From: Planctomycetota bacterium
Lineage (GTDB): Bacteria; Planctomycetota; Planctomycetia; Pirellulales; UBA7805
Direction: 5' to 3'
DNA: 63,915 nt
Assembly: GCA_021413705.1 (NCBI GenBank)
Contig: JAIOPX010000048.1
Location: 1 to 63,915 of the forward strand
Shown here: positions 34,301-41,643 of the stretch, one piece after another
Layout: each line of letters opens with the position of its first letter
Position numbering within the stretch: position 1 is the first letter of the stretch
Program-made: the position numbers and the translations under genes
Notes under the pieces: model-generated
What the model was told of the DNA's origin: nothing
What the model saw: only the letters and a program-made list of their open reading frames with translations
Databases searched by the model: none

Positions 34301-36166
34301 GTCGATCATCGGGCAACTATCGCGCCAGCCGAGGGGGCCGATCTCCGTCGTACCGATGACCGTTCGCCGGATGAAGGGGGCAAACGGATCGCGGGACGTC
34401 TCCGCCGCCGCGTCGCGCGGATACTGATATCCCCACAACAAGCTGCGGGTGGTCAGGTCGAGAGCCACAATCGCTCCAGCGGTCGTGGGACAAACTAGGA
34501 CGCCGTCGGCAAAGGAAGGGCTGACACCACCGCTGTAACGTGACGTATCGCGAGCAATTTCGTCATCGGCCACAGCCAATTGTTGCGACCATTGCAGGCG
34601 GCCGGTCTCGGCGGACAGCACCAACAGCCGCACTTCACCGGCCAACTCGGCAATGGCATACAACCGCCCTTGAAGGGGCAAGGGCGGTCCTAGAAACAGA
34701 GCCTGTTCCAACTTGGGTTCCACGCCGTTGATTCCCCCCACGCTCCAACGTCGCTTGCCCTGGCTCCGCCGCACTTCATAGGCGGCCAGCACGTTTGACG
34801 AGGCGTCGGCGGAAATCGCGCTGCGCCGCCGACCGAACGGATCCACCACGAATCGTCCCCGTCCTGGCACTGGCGTTCCAGGCTCTTCAATTGCAAAGAC
34901 CAACTCACCGTCACTGCTGATGGTGCCGGTCGTCTTATCGCTCCACAGCCGCTGCGGAGTGTTGCTATGACGTAGCACGGCCTCCTGCGGATCACTGGGT
35001 TCCTGCTCTGAATCCGTGGGACCGCCAGAACTCATTTCGTCCACCGGATCGGTCTGCCAAACAACTTTTCCCGTCTCAATGTTGACCGCCGCCAGCCGTC
35101 CCGCGGCTCGCATCAACACCACGTCTCCCACCGCTAACGGATACAGGGCCGGAACGGCGGGGACCGATTGATCGAACATTTGCCGAGCCCGAGTGGCAAT
35201 GGCCTGTTCCGCCCCGGCTTCCATCGCTACTCGCTGTCGCCAGCAGGGTCGAAGCAATAGAGGGCGACCTCCAGCCGCGCTGGCTGTCCGGGTGGCATTG
35301 CCTAGAAATAGCGTCCACTCTTTTTCTTCGGGCTGGCGAGTGGCGCGCAAATCGCCGGACCACTCTGCGATCCAGCGATCGACGGGGCGAGTGCTCAGCA
35401 GCACGCCATCGTCGGGATGATCGGGCGTAGGCGTGCGAGCATCGGGCCAGCTCTTGCGGACCTGTGTCAACACGACCGTGGCTTTCTCCGGCTGACCAGC
35501 CCGAGCCCAACAGACCGCCAGCAGCAGGGACAAACCCGGTTCGTAAACGGCCGCGGCGGAGGTTCGTTGAACCTGATCAATACAGAGAGCTGCGGCCAAG
35601 GGACGCCCTTGGTCGAGATGATATCGGCCCAAGAGGATCAAGGCTTCATTTGCAGCCTCCGTATGGCAAAATCGCCGAGTGACCTCTGCCACGGCTTCCA
35701 TGTCGCCGTCAGCCACTGCCTGGTCCAGTTTCCGCCGAGCGGTTGCGCCGAATTGGAGGTCATACGATCTACGTCCCCCTTCAGGCAGTTGACCAATCAG
35801 CCGGCGGGCCTCGCTTTTGAGGCTGCGATAGGTTTGTCCGCCACTCTTGGGGGCCGCACCCTGGGGTCGATAGAAATAGTCCTCGGGGGCGTTGAGAACA
35901 GAGTTAAGGGCTTGCACGGCCTCGCTAAATCGCTGCTGGGTAAGCAGTTGCTCCGCACGGTCCAGCAACTGCCGAATGGAGCGGTCGGGGGGGAGGAAAA
36001 CTCGTTCCGTCAGTTGCTGCGTCTCAGCCTCTGCTTCCTGCGGGGCGTTGGGAGCAAGCTGGGGCGCGGGTTGCGGTTCTTGGCCGATGAGGGAACTGTA
36101 GGTGTCAACGCTACAAACCAGTAGCAGCGTGAGCAGTGCCACGAACGAGAGTTTGTAGCGATCCAT
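31352..36166 (-). CDS. Very large exported PQQ-like beta-propeller/TPR protein
   Basis: 1604 residues with a signal peptide (FVALLTLLLVCSVDTYSSL). Residues about 55-240 are TPR-like helices (AEQLLTQQRFSEAVQALNSV). A first eight-bladed PQQ-like propeller follows (about 300-750; blades such as AAGRLAAVNIETGKVVWQTD), then a helical TPR middle (about 770-1090) and a second propeller (about 1120-1530; RIYALDRRTGKKLW). The fold is that of BamB-type or PQQ-dehydrogenase-like proteins, but no PQQ-binding residues are evident. It is the most upstream member of the minus-strand train ending at 12304, so it probably carries the main promoter. A scaffold for envelope protein assembly or quality control fits the company it keeps. 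Confidence 0.85.
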   Translation of the reverse strand: MDRYKLSFVALLTLLLVCSVDTYSSLIGQEPQPAPQLAPNAPQEAEAETQQLTERVFLPPDRSIRQLLDRAEQLLTQQRFSEAVQALNSVLNAPEDYFYRPQGAAPKSGGQTYRSLKSEARRLIGQLPEGGRRSYDLQFGATARRKLDQAVADGDMEAVAEVTRRFCHTEAANEALILLGRYHLDQGRPLAAALCIDQVQRTSAAAVYEPGLSLLLAVCWARAGQPEKATVVLTQVRKSWPDARTPTPDHPDDGVLLSTRPVDRWIAEWSGDLRATRQPEEKEWTLFLGNATRTASAAGGRPLLLRPCWRQRVAMEAGAEQAIATRARQMFDQSVPAVPALYPLAVGDVVLMRAAGRLAAVNIETGKVVWQTDPVDEMSSGGPTDSEQEPSDPQEAVLRHSNTPQRLWSDKTTGTISSDGELVFAIEEPGTPVPGRGRFVVDPFGRRRSAISADASSNVLAAYEVRRSQGKRRWSVGGINGVEPKLEQALFLGPPLPLQGRLYAIAELAGEVRLLVLSAETGRLQWSQQLAVADDEIARDTSRYSGGVSPSFADGVLVCPTTAGAIVALDLTTRSLLWGYQYPRDAAAETSRDPFAPFIRRTVIGTTEIGPLGWRDSCPMIDSGRVIITPSESNQLHCLRLDNGQLEWKVERQNNVYVAGVYEGRVMVVGQEAVTGFALTGARRGQAVATIPLPDGTLPNGRGCYTGQDYYLPLLTGTGAEIARIDLKLWKVADRIACRDGSAAGNLITYRGRVFSQGSDWLQCYHQLDGLKRRVDAALSEKTDDAGALALRAQILIEQHKPTEALPLLRRAYQTYTTLAEKPEIQGSPEAQSQRREAIAERVAVRELLVDGLLEHLKSHFESRQEVSQELARLIDQPDEKIRYLRIVAEGLGKAGDSAGAMDNYFQLVDQAGDGSLLVSADAAHQVRLDRWLAARLGAMAPKLPAPLRAEYDRRVAEHFKRIGGTQAEGLLRSHVTMFGDHPTANVARLRLATLRETPESLLDRVGWLQTVAETGADDARREATARLALLMVEADRADEAVVYYRRLVQHWPNTVCLAGRTGRQLFDALPPGSPVRKRETVSTAWPYGAVKATQATGESRYPLGYQPASELVVAGRSSNESLRVFLDVQQQIISGLDSLGRARWRIPLARDMEGNPFLVNRGLATGRFEGHVLILSLGTHVMGINTLKPGGPRGQGVLWMDECGVGGAAASSSERERPRPWEDDDPSERDFGDTLAQLGPVVAGGATYLRSRELVSVNPLTGKRLWSRRDVPAGSEIFGDDELLLVTPPQGGDAFVLQSVDGALLGRRKVPQVSDRWTTLGRRIVCIDSGAGKEPRLRLFDPWTQQEVWQIPLAPGVKTTLVDETMAALLDRQGKFILLDLSTGKPVFEQQLDEENRLSAIHVMASRDTLIVIANRPRQGEQEASLVESAHENGGPVINGRIYALDRRTGKKLWPSAATVENFALVLEQPTELPLVVFARRMTDRKNGGQKTSFMFIDKRTGALATATREFTRRISNFEIVGDDEKKTVTLHLRSMANMLTLTYTSDPAPPEPPVQIYAKRKDKDEPGGDVFGKTLRELGKAVKQLEKPPADRGQQEKDLFGE

Positions 36167-36929
36167 CGTCGTAAAACCGCCGCTGGGGACGGAAAATCCT
36201 TTTCGTTTGCGCTACCGCGGTCTGAAGCGTTTCGCCGGCCCCGCCTATTGGGAAGAGCTCTGTTCACGGTGAGCGTCGGCGACCCGTCAAACTTAACCTA
36301 AACGGTTACAACTACATATCTTACAGGATAATACGTCATGGGACAAGCAACGGACCAAATCCTTGCGAGTGACCGCAACGATTGTGTGGGATGTGCGACG
36401 TAGGCCTCGCCTGCCGGGCGTTGGGCTGGAGCGAACATGCCGTGCGGATTTGCTACTCAGGCTGATTCGTAGATTCGGTGCGACCCCTGCTGCCCAGGCA
36501 GTTACTTAGTAGCCCTCGCCTGCCGGGCGTGGGCTGGGTTGCGCGGTTCGTGCTGAGCCGCTGAACAGCCCTAATAGCAGTCTCCGTGCGTGAACTGCTA
36601 CCCAGGCACCTTCCGGCAGAAGGAGCCTACATGTTCCCAACAACACAATGGGAAACTCGAAAAACCGAACGCATTCGCCTTCGCCGGGGCGTTTTCTGGG
36701 CTAAACTTGGCCATTGGCGGGGTGGAACCCTATTTTTTTGCTGGTTTTTTGGAAATTTCCCGTTTTATCCCTTGGAATTTTGCGGTAATACGGGTTTAAT
36801 CATCCGCGTCCTGGAGTTCAGGACGGACGAAATCGCGTGTAGGACGGGCTTCCTTGCCCGTCACTCGACGAACTTTCGGACGGACACATCCTTACTACCC
36901 TGTTCACTTAACAAGGAGGGTCATGCACC
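36167..36929. other. Divergent intergenic region with repeats; no gene seen
   Basis: Between the divergent PQQ-like and HU genes. It must hold the promoters of both, but I could not single out a convincing pair of boxes. It contains a degenerate copy (from about 36400) and a full copy (36509-36630) of the GTAG...CTAC element, and a small hairpin GACGGGC-TTCCTT-GCCCGTC at 36843-36862. The open frames through this stretch show no protein character. Confidence 0.6.
36509..36630. repeat. 122-bp element with conserved ends, copy 1
   Basis: It begins GTAGCCCTCGCCTGCCGGGC and ends CCGGCAGAAGGAGCCTAC; the two ends are imperfect inverted repeats. An element of exactly the same length lies at 54872-54993 with near-identical ends (about the first 29 and last 38 bases) and a diverged middle. 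A third, degenerate left end (GTAGGCCTCGCCTGCCGGGC) starts at 36400. Confidence 0.9.
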
Positions 36930-37259
36930 ATGGCGAAAGCGACAGCAGGCAAGAAGGCGCCGACGAAGACTGAGATTATCACGAGCATTGCGGAGGCCAC
37001 CGAACTGAGCAAGAAGCAGGTCTCGGCGGTGTTCGATGCATTGGGCGAGGAAATCAAGAAGGGAATCGGCAGCCGCGGCGCTGGCGTATTCACGATTCCC
37101 GGCCTCGTGAAGATCGAGCGCAAGAAGGTACCGGCCAAGCCGGCCCGCAAGAATGCTCCCGATCCGTTCAATCCCGGCCAGTTCCGCGACTACCCGGCCA
37201 AGCCGGCCTCGGTCAAGGTGAAGGTTCGGGCGTTGAAGAACCTGAAGGGCATGTTGTAA
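36930..37259 (+). CDS. HU-family DNA-binding protein, planctomycete type
   Basis: 109 residues; AAGGAGGG just upstream of the ATG at 36930 is a strong ribosome site. After a lysine-rich tail (MAKATAGKKAPTK) the HU dimer fold is clear: IITSIAEATELSKKQVSAVF, GAGVFTIPGLVKIERKK. In ordinary HU the DNA-binding arm has R-N-P-x-T-G at its tip; here the arm reads ARKNAPDPFNPGQFRDYPAK, so the proline-kinking tip is altered. The C-terminus (VKVKVRALKNLKGML) is normal. HU bends and compacts DNA. The gene stands alone and is followed by a terminator. Confidence 0.93.
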   Translation: MAKATAGKKAPTKTEIITSIAEATELSKKQVSAVFDALGEEIKKGIGSRGAGVFTIPGLVKIERKKVPAKPARKNAPDPFNPGQFRDYPAKPASVKVKVRALKNLKGML

Positions 37260-37304
37260 GACAGTAGCAGGCACACTCCGTGTGCCGTGCCCCTGCCCCA
37301 AGAA

Positions 37305-37358
37305 CCGCTCAACTCGCCCCGGCGATAACATCGCCCGGCAAGTTCGAGCGGTTTTTTT
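37305..37358 (+). terminator. Terminator of the HU gene
   Basis: CCGCTC...AACT pairs with AAGTT...GAGCGG around an inner GGCGATAACATCGCC hairpin, and seven T follow (37352-37358). It lies 45 bases after the HU stop. Confidence 0.85.
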
Positions 37359-37877
37359 GCGCCCATGGCGAGCGGCTCATTTTTCGGACGCAGAGTCCCG
37401 GCCGTCCGATTTCGCTACCATTCCGACAAATTTGCCTGTCCCCTCTGGGCCTTAAGAAAGGGCCTTTTGTGCCGCCGTCAGCCCAGCTCCTATGGCTGAA
37501 AGTACCAAATATTAATTTTTGTGAAAAAGCGCAGTTTCCTTGACGCGCAGCTCGTTTCTGACTAAGTTCGAGCAAATGAGGGTCGAGGCAGCCCTGCACG
37601 GCCACAGACCGGGCAAGGGCAAGAGTGAGGGTTGGATCGGGTTTTACCGAATTCGGAACAGAGAACTTGGGAGAAGTTGCTACTGACTACCTAAAGATGA
37701 AAATGCAAGCAGCGCTTCAACGCGCGGGAGTAGTGTAGTAAGCACAGCGAGATGCCATAGGCCGGAGCAACCAATGAGGTTGTCAGGCAGGTTGATCTTT
37801 CTGTGTTTTTGTTTTGCGCTATTGGATGGGACTGCCTGTGATCGTGTACTTCAGAAATTTGTTCGTTCAGCCAAAAG

Positions 37878-37939
37878 TCCTGGGCATTGCCCGGCGGCCG
37901 CATTCCCTGCGGCCCCTGGGCGATGATCAGGATTTTTTT
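37878..37939 (+). terminator. Terminator-like compound hairpin in the leader of the PEP-CTERM gene
   Basis: An outer stem of about 15 pairs (TCCTGGGCATTGCCC with GGGCGATGATCAGGA) encloses a perfect inner stem GGCCGCA/TGCGGCC and is followed by seven T (37933-37939). It could end an upstream small transcript or act as an attenuator for the gene starting at 38032. Confidence 0.6.
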
Positions 37940-38031
37940 GTTGAGGTTGTTGACGGTTTGATCCCTAAATTAGTTTTGGTCGGTCCTTATTAACCCATTC
38001 TTGTCTGAGTGAAGGAAAGGAAGTGAGTCCA

Positions 38032-39573
38032 ATGATTTCTAAAACTCATCGAGGAAAAGCGCGGTCTCTGCGTATTTGGCTTGCGTCGGCTCTGCTGGCC
38101 CTTGGCGCATTCTGCGCCTGGCAGCAAACCGCTTTAGCCGGTCCGGGTGACTGGTTCTCCTACACCAATGAGACGGGGGACAACGATCTTAATAACTTGT
38201 TAAACTGGCGTTGGTCGCATGATTCCGGTATGAGTTCAGCGGCCAACCCGACGGCGGAAGCCGATCCCGTTGCTTGGGGCAATCCTACGACGTTGGCTCA
38301 GCTCCATGATTCGCGAAAGTTCGTTTCGGCTGCCGGAAGTGGTTTTTCCGCAGCTCAGGGAAATGTTTACACGGCCGCCACGATCGGATCCGGCTCAACA
38401 TTTGCTTTGACCGACGCCCAATTAGACGCCGGATTCACCCTCACTGTAACCGGTACCGGAGTCGTTACTTCGGCCACAGGGTTCAGCGCCAACGGCCTGG
38501 GATTGAACGTCGTGCGTGACATGCCTACGGGGTTGGGAGGCGATGGCTGGGGCAATACGGTTCGCTACTACCGCCCCAACGGCGCTGCAGGATTGCCCAG
38601 CGGCAATAAAAACTGGTTTGGCAATAGCTTGGAGACAACGCTGCATGTTGTTTCAGGCGGAACGCTTAACAATTCAGGGGGCACCAGTACCGGAGTTAAC
38701 TCCGGGATTGGTCCGATTGGACATTTAGGTTATGACCTCGACAGTAAGACAGGGCCGATTACCGCCAACGTAACGGGCACTTACACCATGGGCGGCCAAT
38801 CCGGCAATGGAACCGGAGGCGGATGGCTACAACTTCGGGGCTACAATGCCAGCACCGCCATTACTATGGGCACCTTGACTATCAACCCTGGTAGAAACGC
38901 TAACGATGTCAGTCCCTATGCGGATTTTTCAACCGGCATGACGGGGAGCTACGGCATCTTTGGCATTTCGGATGGTTCAGCCACGGGGCCGCCCAATGTT
39001 GTTTCGGGTGCCTATCCCGGCACGCCGCTGGCCCCAAACCCCGCTTTCTACGCTGCGGGTGGTAGCTACGATGGCAACCAGTATCTGATCAGTATCTTCA
39101 ACGGAGATCCCAATGCATATCTGCTGTACGACTCCAAGACGGCCCAGCTACGCGTGGAGTTGACCTCGCAGAATGCTGGCGGATTGTTCAATCCTGTCGC
39201 CGTTACCAATCTGACAATGCCCAATATTTCCACCAACGTGAACTACACTAACTTGCCCGAGTTTGTGCTGAGCCTTTCCGGCTATACCCCGGTGGCGGGC
39301 GACTTGTTCTCCATCGTGACCTCCGCCAATCCTATCTCTGGCACCGGGGCATTCGATCTGGGGTGGGACACCAACTTCCTCTTGGGAGGCGCAACCTGGC
39401 AACTACATAACGACAACCCGAATCTTGGTGGAGATCAACCGGGTATCTACTTGGAGGTCATCACAGCAGGCGAGGCGGAAACAGTGCCGGAACCTTCGAC
39501 CCTGGCGCTGGCGGCGTTCGGGCTAATGGGGCTGGGATGGTTGGCATGTCGCCGAGTTCGTAGAAGGAGTTAA
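38032..39573 (+). CDS. Secreted PEP-CTERM protein, larger type
   Basis: 513 residues from the ATG at 38032, with GGAAAGGAAG about 9-14 bases upstream; a GTG nine bases earlier is possible. The signal peptide (about 10-36) has the core LASALLALGAFCAWQQ. The mature domain (37-480) is rich in Gly, Asn, Thr and Ser and begins PGDWFSYTNETGDNDLNNLLNW; it resembles the beta-helical or autotransporter-like PEP-CTERM proteins of planctomycetes. There is no catalytic motif. The C-terminus is VPEPSTLALAAFGLMGLG and CRRVRRRS, an exosortase signal. Gene and strong terminator form a single unit. Confidence 0.88.
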   Translation: MISKTHRGKARSLRIWLASALLALGAFCAWQQTALAGPGDWFSYTNETGDNDLNNLLNWRWSHDSGMSSAANPTAEADPVAWGNPTTLAQLHDSRKFVSAAGSGFSAAQGNVYTAATIGSGSTFALTDAQLDAGFTLTVTGTGVVTSATGFSANGLGLNVVRDMPTGLGGDGWGNTVRYYRPNGAAGLPSGNKNWFGNSLETTLHVVSGGTLNNSGGTSTGVNSGIGPIGHLGYDLDSKTGPITANVTGTYTMGGQSGNGTGGGWLQLRGYNASTAITMGTLTINPGRNANDVSPYADFSTGMTGSYGIFGISDGSATGPPNVVSGAYPGTPLAPNPAFYAAGGSYDGNQYLISIFNGDPNAYLLYDSKTAQLRVELTSQNAGGLFNPVAVTNLTMPNISTNVNYTNLPEFVLSLSGYTPVAGDLFSIVTSANPISGTGAFDLGWDTNFLLGGATWQLHNDNPNLGGDQPGIYLEVITAGEAETVPEPSTLALAAFGLMGLGWLACRRVRRRS

Positions 39574-39602
39574 GCAGTTTCAAACGCCTGATCGGCTTAC
39601 GC

Positions 39603-39644
39603 CGGGCGGCCGTACCTGGACACAGGTGCGGCCGCCCGTTTTTT
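39603..39644 (+). terminator. Strong Rho-independent terminator
   Basis: CGGGCGGCCG and ACCTG pair with CAGGT and CGGCCGCCCG across a GACA loop, with one unpaired base on each side. Six T follow at 39639-39644. It is placed 30 bases after the PEP-CTERM stop. Confidence 0.93.
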
Positions 39645-39808
39645 ATTGACGGCGCTGGGCAAGCTGCGCGGTACTCAGCTATGCTACGATGAAGGGCAGC
39701 AGATGCTTTGTCGGATAGATTCAAAATATCTCTCAGCCGCGGCGAGCGGAAGTCTGCTCGCCGTAGCGCGATGGATGCGATCGGTGCCGTGGATTGGGAA
39801 CGCAGGCA

Positions 39809-41407
39809 ATGGCACACACGAAGTCTTCGCCACCGAAGCGCGGGCAGTCCGTGGAAAAACCGGCTTTGTTTCAGACATCGCGGACCTATCTCTATTTCAC
39901 TGCCGTGGTGTGCGGCGCCGCCATTCTGATCGTCGAAATCCTTGGCGCCAAAATGCTCTCGCCGTACTTTGGCACGTCGCATTTCGTCTGGACGGCGCAG
40001 ATCTCCGTTACGCTGGTGTCGTTGGCCGTGGGTTACTATTTCGGCGGCCGGCTGGTTGACCGCTCGCAAAACTTCAATCGCTTGTACGCCTGTATCGCAG
40101 CGGCGGCGGCCTACTTGTTTCTTACGGTGCCCCTGTGCCCCCTCGTGGCGGTCAAGTGCCTGAATTTCAAGTTGGCCGTGGGGTCGCTCTTGGCATCCAC
40201 ATTTCTTTTTTTGGTGCCGCTGGCGCTGCTGGCCGCCGTCGGTCCGTTTCTTATGCGGGCGATGACCTTGTCCGTCACTGAAGTCGGACGCCAGGTAGGT
40301 GGACTCTCGGCACTGAGTACGGCGGGAAGCGTGCTGGGTGCGGTGCTGGTGGGCTATGTGTTGCTGCCACTGCTTCCCAATTCAGCCACTATGCTCGGCA
40401 CTGCCGGCTTGTTGATGGTGCTGGCCATCGGGCATTTTGTTGTCTGGGGCCGATCGAAAGCAGGCCTGATTGCCTCGGTCATCCTCGCCGTCGCCGGCGG
40501 CGCCGCCGCGGTCTGGGGAACCCGCGTGGAGGCCCACCAGACGCCTCCAGGTTTGACCGAATTGTATCGGGGCAATTCCCATTTTGGATTGTTGCAAGTC
40601 CTGGAGGACCAACAGAGTTCGCGCCGCTTCTGCGTGAACGATTTTCTGCTGCAAAACGGCTACGACACCCAGCGCAAGCAATGCATCCACATGTTCAGTT
40701 ACACGCTGTATTGCCTGGCCAGGGCCTACACCGGCAAAATTGACAACGCGCTGTGCATCGGCCTGGGCGTGGGCATTGTGCCGATGCGGCTGGCGCGCGA
40801 AGGGGTGGCCATGGACGTAGTGGAGATCAATCCCGACATGGTGAGAGTGGCAGAGGACTATTTTGACTTCGAACCGTCGCGGATGAAGGTGGCCGTGGAT
40901 GATGGCCGCCACTTTCTTAACGTCAATCAGCGCAAATACGACACGATCCTATTGGACGCCTTTCTGGGGGACTCCACGCCAACCCACCTGATGACCCGCG
41001 AAGCTTTTGCGGCCATGCGCGATGCGCTAGCGCCTGGGGGCACGCTGGTCATCAACAGTTTTGGCGACCTGACGGAAGGGCACGATTTCTATCCCGCGTC
41101 TCTGGAAAAAACGCTGCGAACGGTATTCAAGAGCGTAAAGGTGCATGCCGCGCAGGCAACCGGGAACATTTTCTTTGTCGCTTCGGATCGCCAGGAGTTA
41201 GAGTTTGTGCATCAGCCTGTCGAGCCGGACACCACTGCCAGGATTAAACGGCTGGTTCAAGGGGCACTGGCCAATGTGATTGTGCCGGATCCTTCGCGCG
41301 GCATCGTGTTGTCCGATGATTTCAATCCAGTGGAATACTACGACGCGGAGAACCGGGAGCGTTTTCGCCGCAAGACGGCCATGGCTGCATTGCGGGGGAG
41401 GCAATAG
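39809..41407 (+). CDS. Membrane protein with C-terminal spermidine-synthase-like domain
   Basis: 532 residues from the ATG at 39809. The N-terminal half has about seven membrane helices (from TAVVCGAAILIVEILGAKML to about residue 250). The pattern is the one seen in 'fused MFS/spermidine synthase' proteins. The C-terminal half (about 280-480) is a Rossmann methyltransferase-like fold with LCIGLGVGIVPMRLAREG (nucleotide-binding loop), VVEINPDMVRVA (acidic ribose-binding residue) and ILLDAFLGDSTPTHL. The polyamine-synthase catalytic Asp region is only loosely conserved, so true aminopropyl transfer is uncertain. It lies alone between the PEP-CTERM gene and the pseudopilin cassette. Confidence 0.88.
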   Translation: MAHTKSSPPKRGQSVEKPALFQTSRTYLYFTAVVCGAAILIVEILGAKMLSPYFGTSHFVWTAQISVTLVSLAVGYYFGGRLVDRSQNFNRLYACIAAAAAYLFLTVPLCPLVAVKCLNFKLAVGSLLASTFLFLVPLALLAAVGPFLMRAMTLSVTEVGRQVGGLSALSTAGSVLGAVLVGYVLLPLLPNSATMLGTAGLLMVLAIGHFVVWGRSKAGLIASVILAVAGGAAAVWGTRVEAHQTPPGLTELYRGNSHFGLLQVLEDQQSSRRFCVNDFLLQNGYDTQRKQCIHMFSYTLYCLARAYTGKIDNALCIGLGVGIVPMRLAREGVAMDVVEINPDMVRVAEDYFDFEPSRMKVAVDDGRHFLNVNQRKYDTILLDAFLGDSTPTHLMTREAFAAMRDALAPGGTLVINSFGDLTEGHDFYPASLEKTLRTVFKSVKVHAAQATGNIFFVASDRQELEFVHQPVEPDTTARIKRLVQGALANVIVPDPSRGIVLSDDFNPVEYYDAENRERFRRKTAMAALRGRQ

Positions 41408-41643
41408 CTGCTTGTCGGGTTTGCCAGAGCGAACTCGCAATCGTTGCCCGACGATCAATTTTAACGGAATTTTTCCAACTTTCAGTTGCATTTCGGTGGG
41501 GCATACCATAAAACAAACAAAAGTGAGGCTGGCCGTCAGGGGAACGAAAAGACCTGCTCTGCGGTGCATGAGGCAGTCGCTTTGGCAATGAAGCGACGTT
41601 CTTGAGCCCCATTCCCAGGAGTCGGGCAGTAAGGAGAAAAGGC

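Larger units (their letters stand above)
37260..38031 (+). other. Long gene-free leader between HU and a PEP-CTERM gene
   Basis: After the HU terminator there are about 670 bases with no protein-like frame. A small hairpin GGCACAC-TCC-GTGTGCC lies at 37270-37286. A large terminator-like hairpin ends about 90 bases before the next start (37878-37939). The stretch between 37400 and 37870 has no recognisable gene; a small RNA or long 5' leader could fit there. Confidence 0.45.

Noticed and set aside
37539..37567. Promoter candidate TTGACG with TAAGTT at 17 bases
   Set aside because: The -10 box matches the consensus at only three positions and nothing downstream supports a transcript start there.
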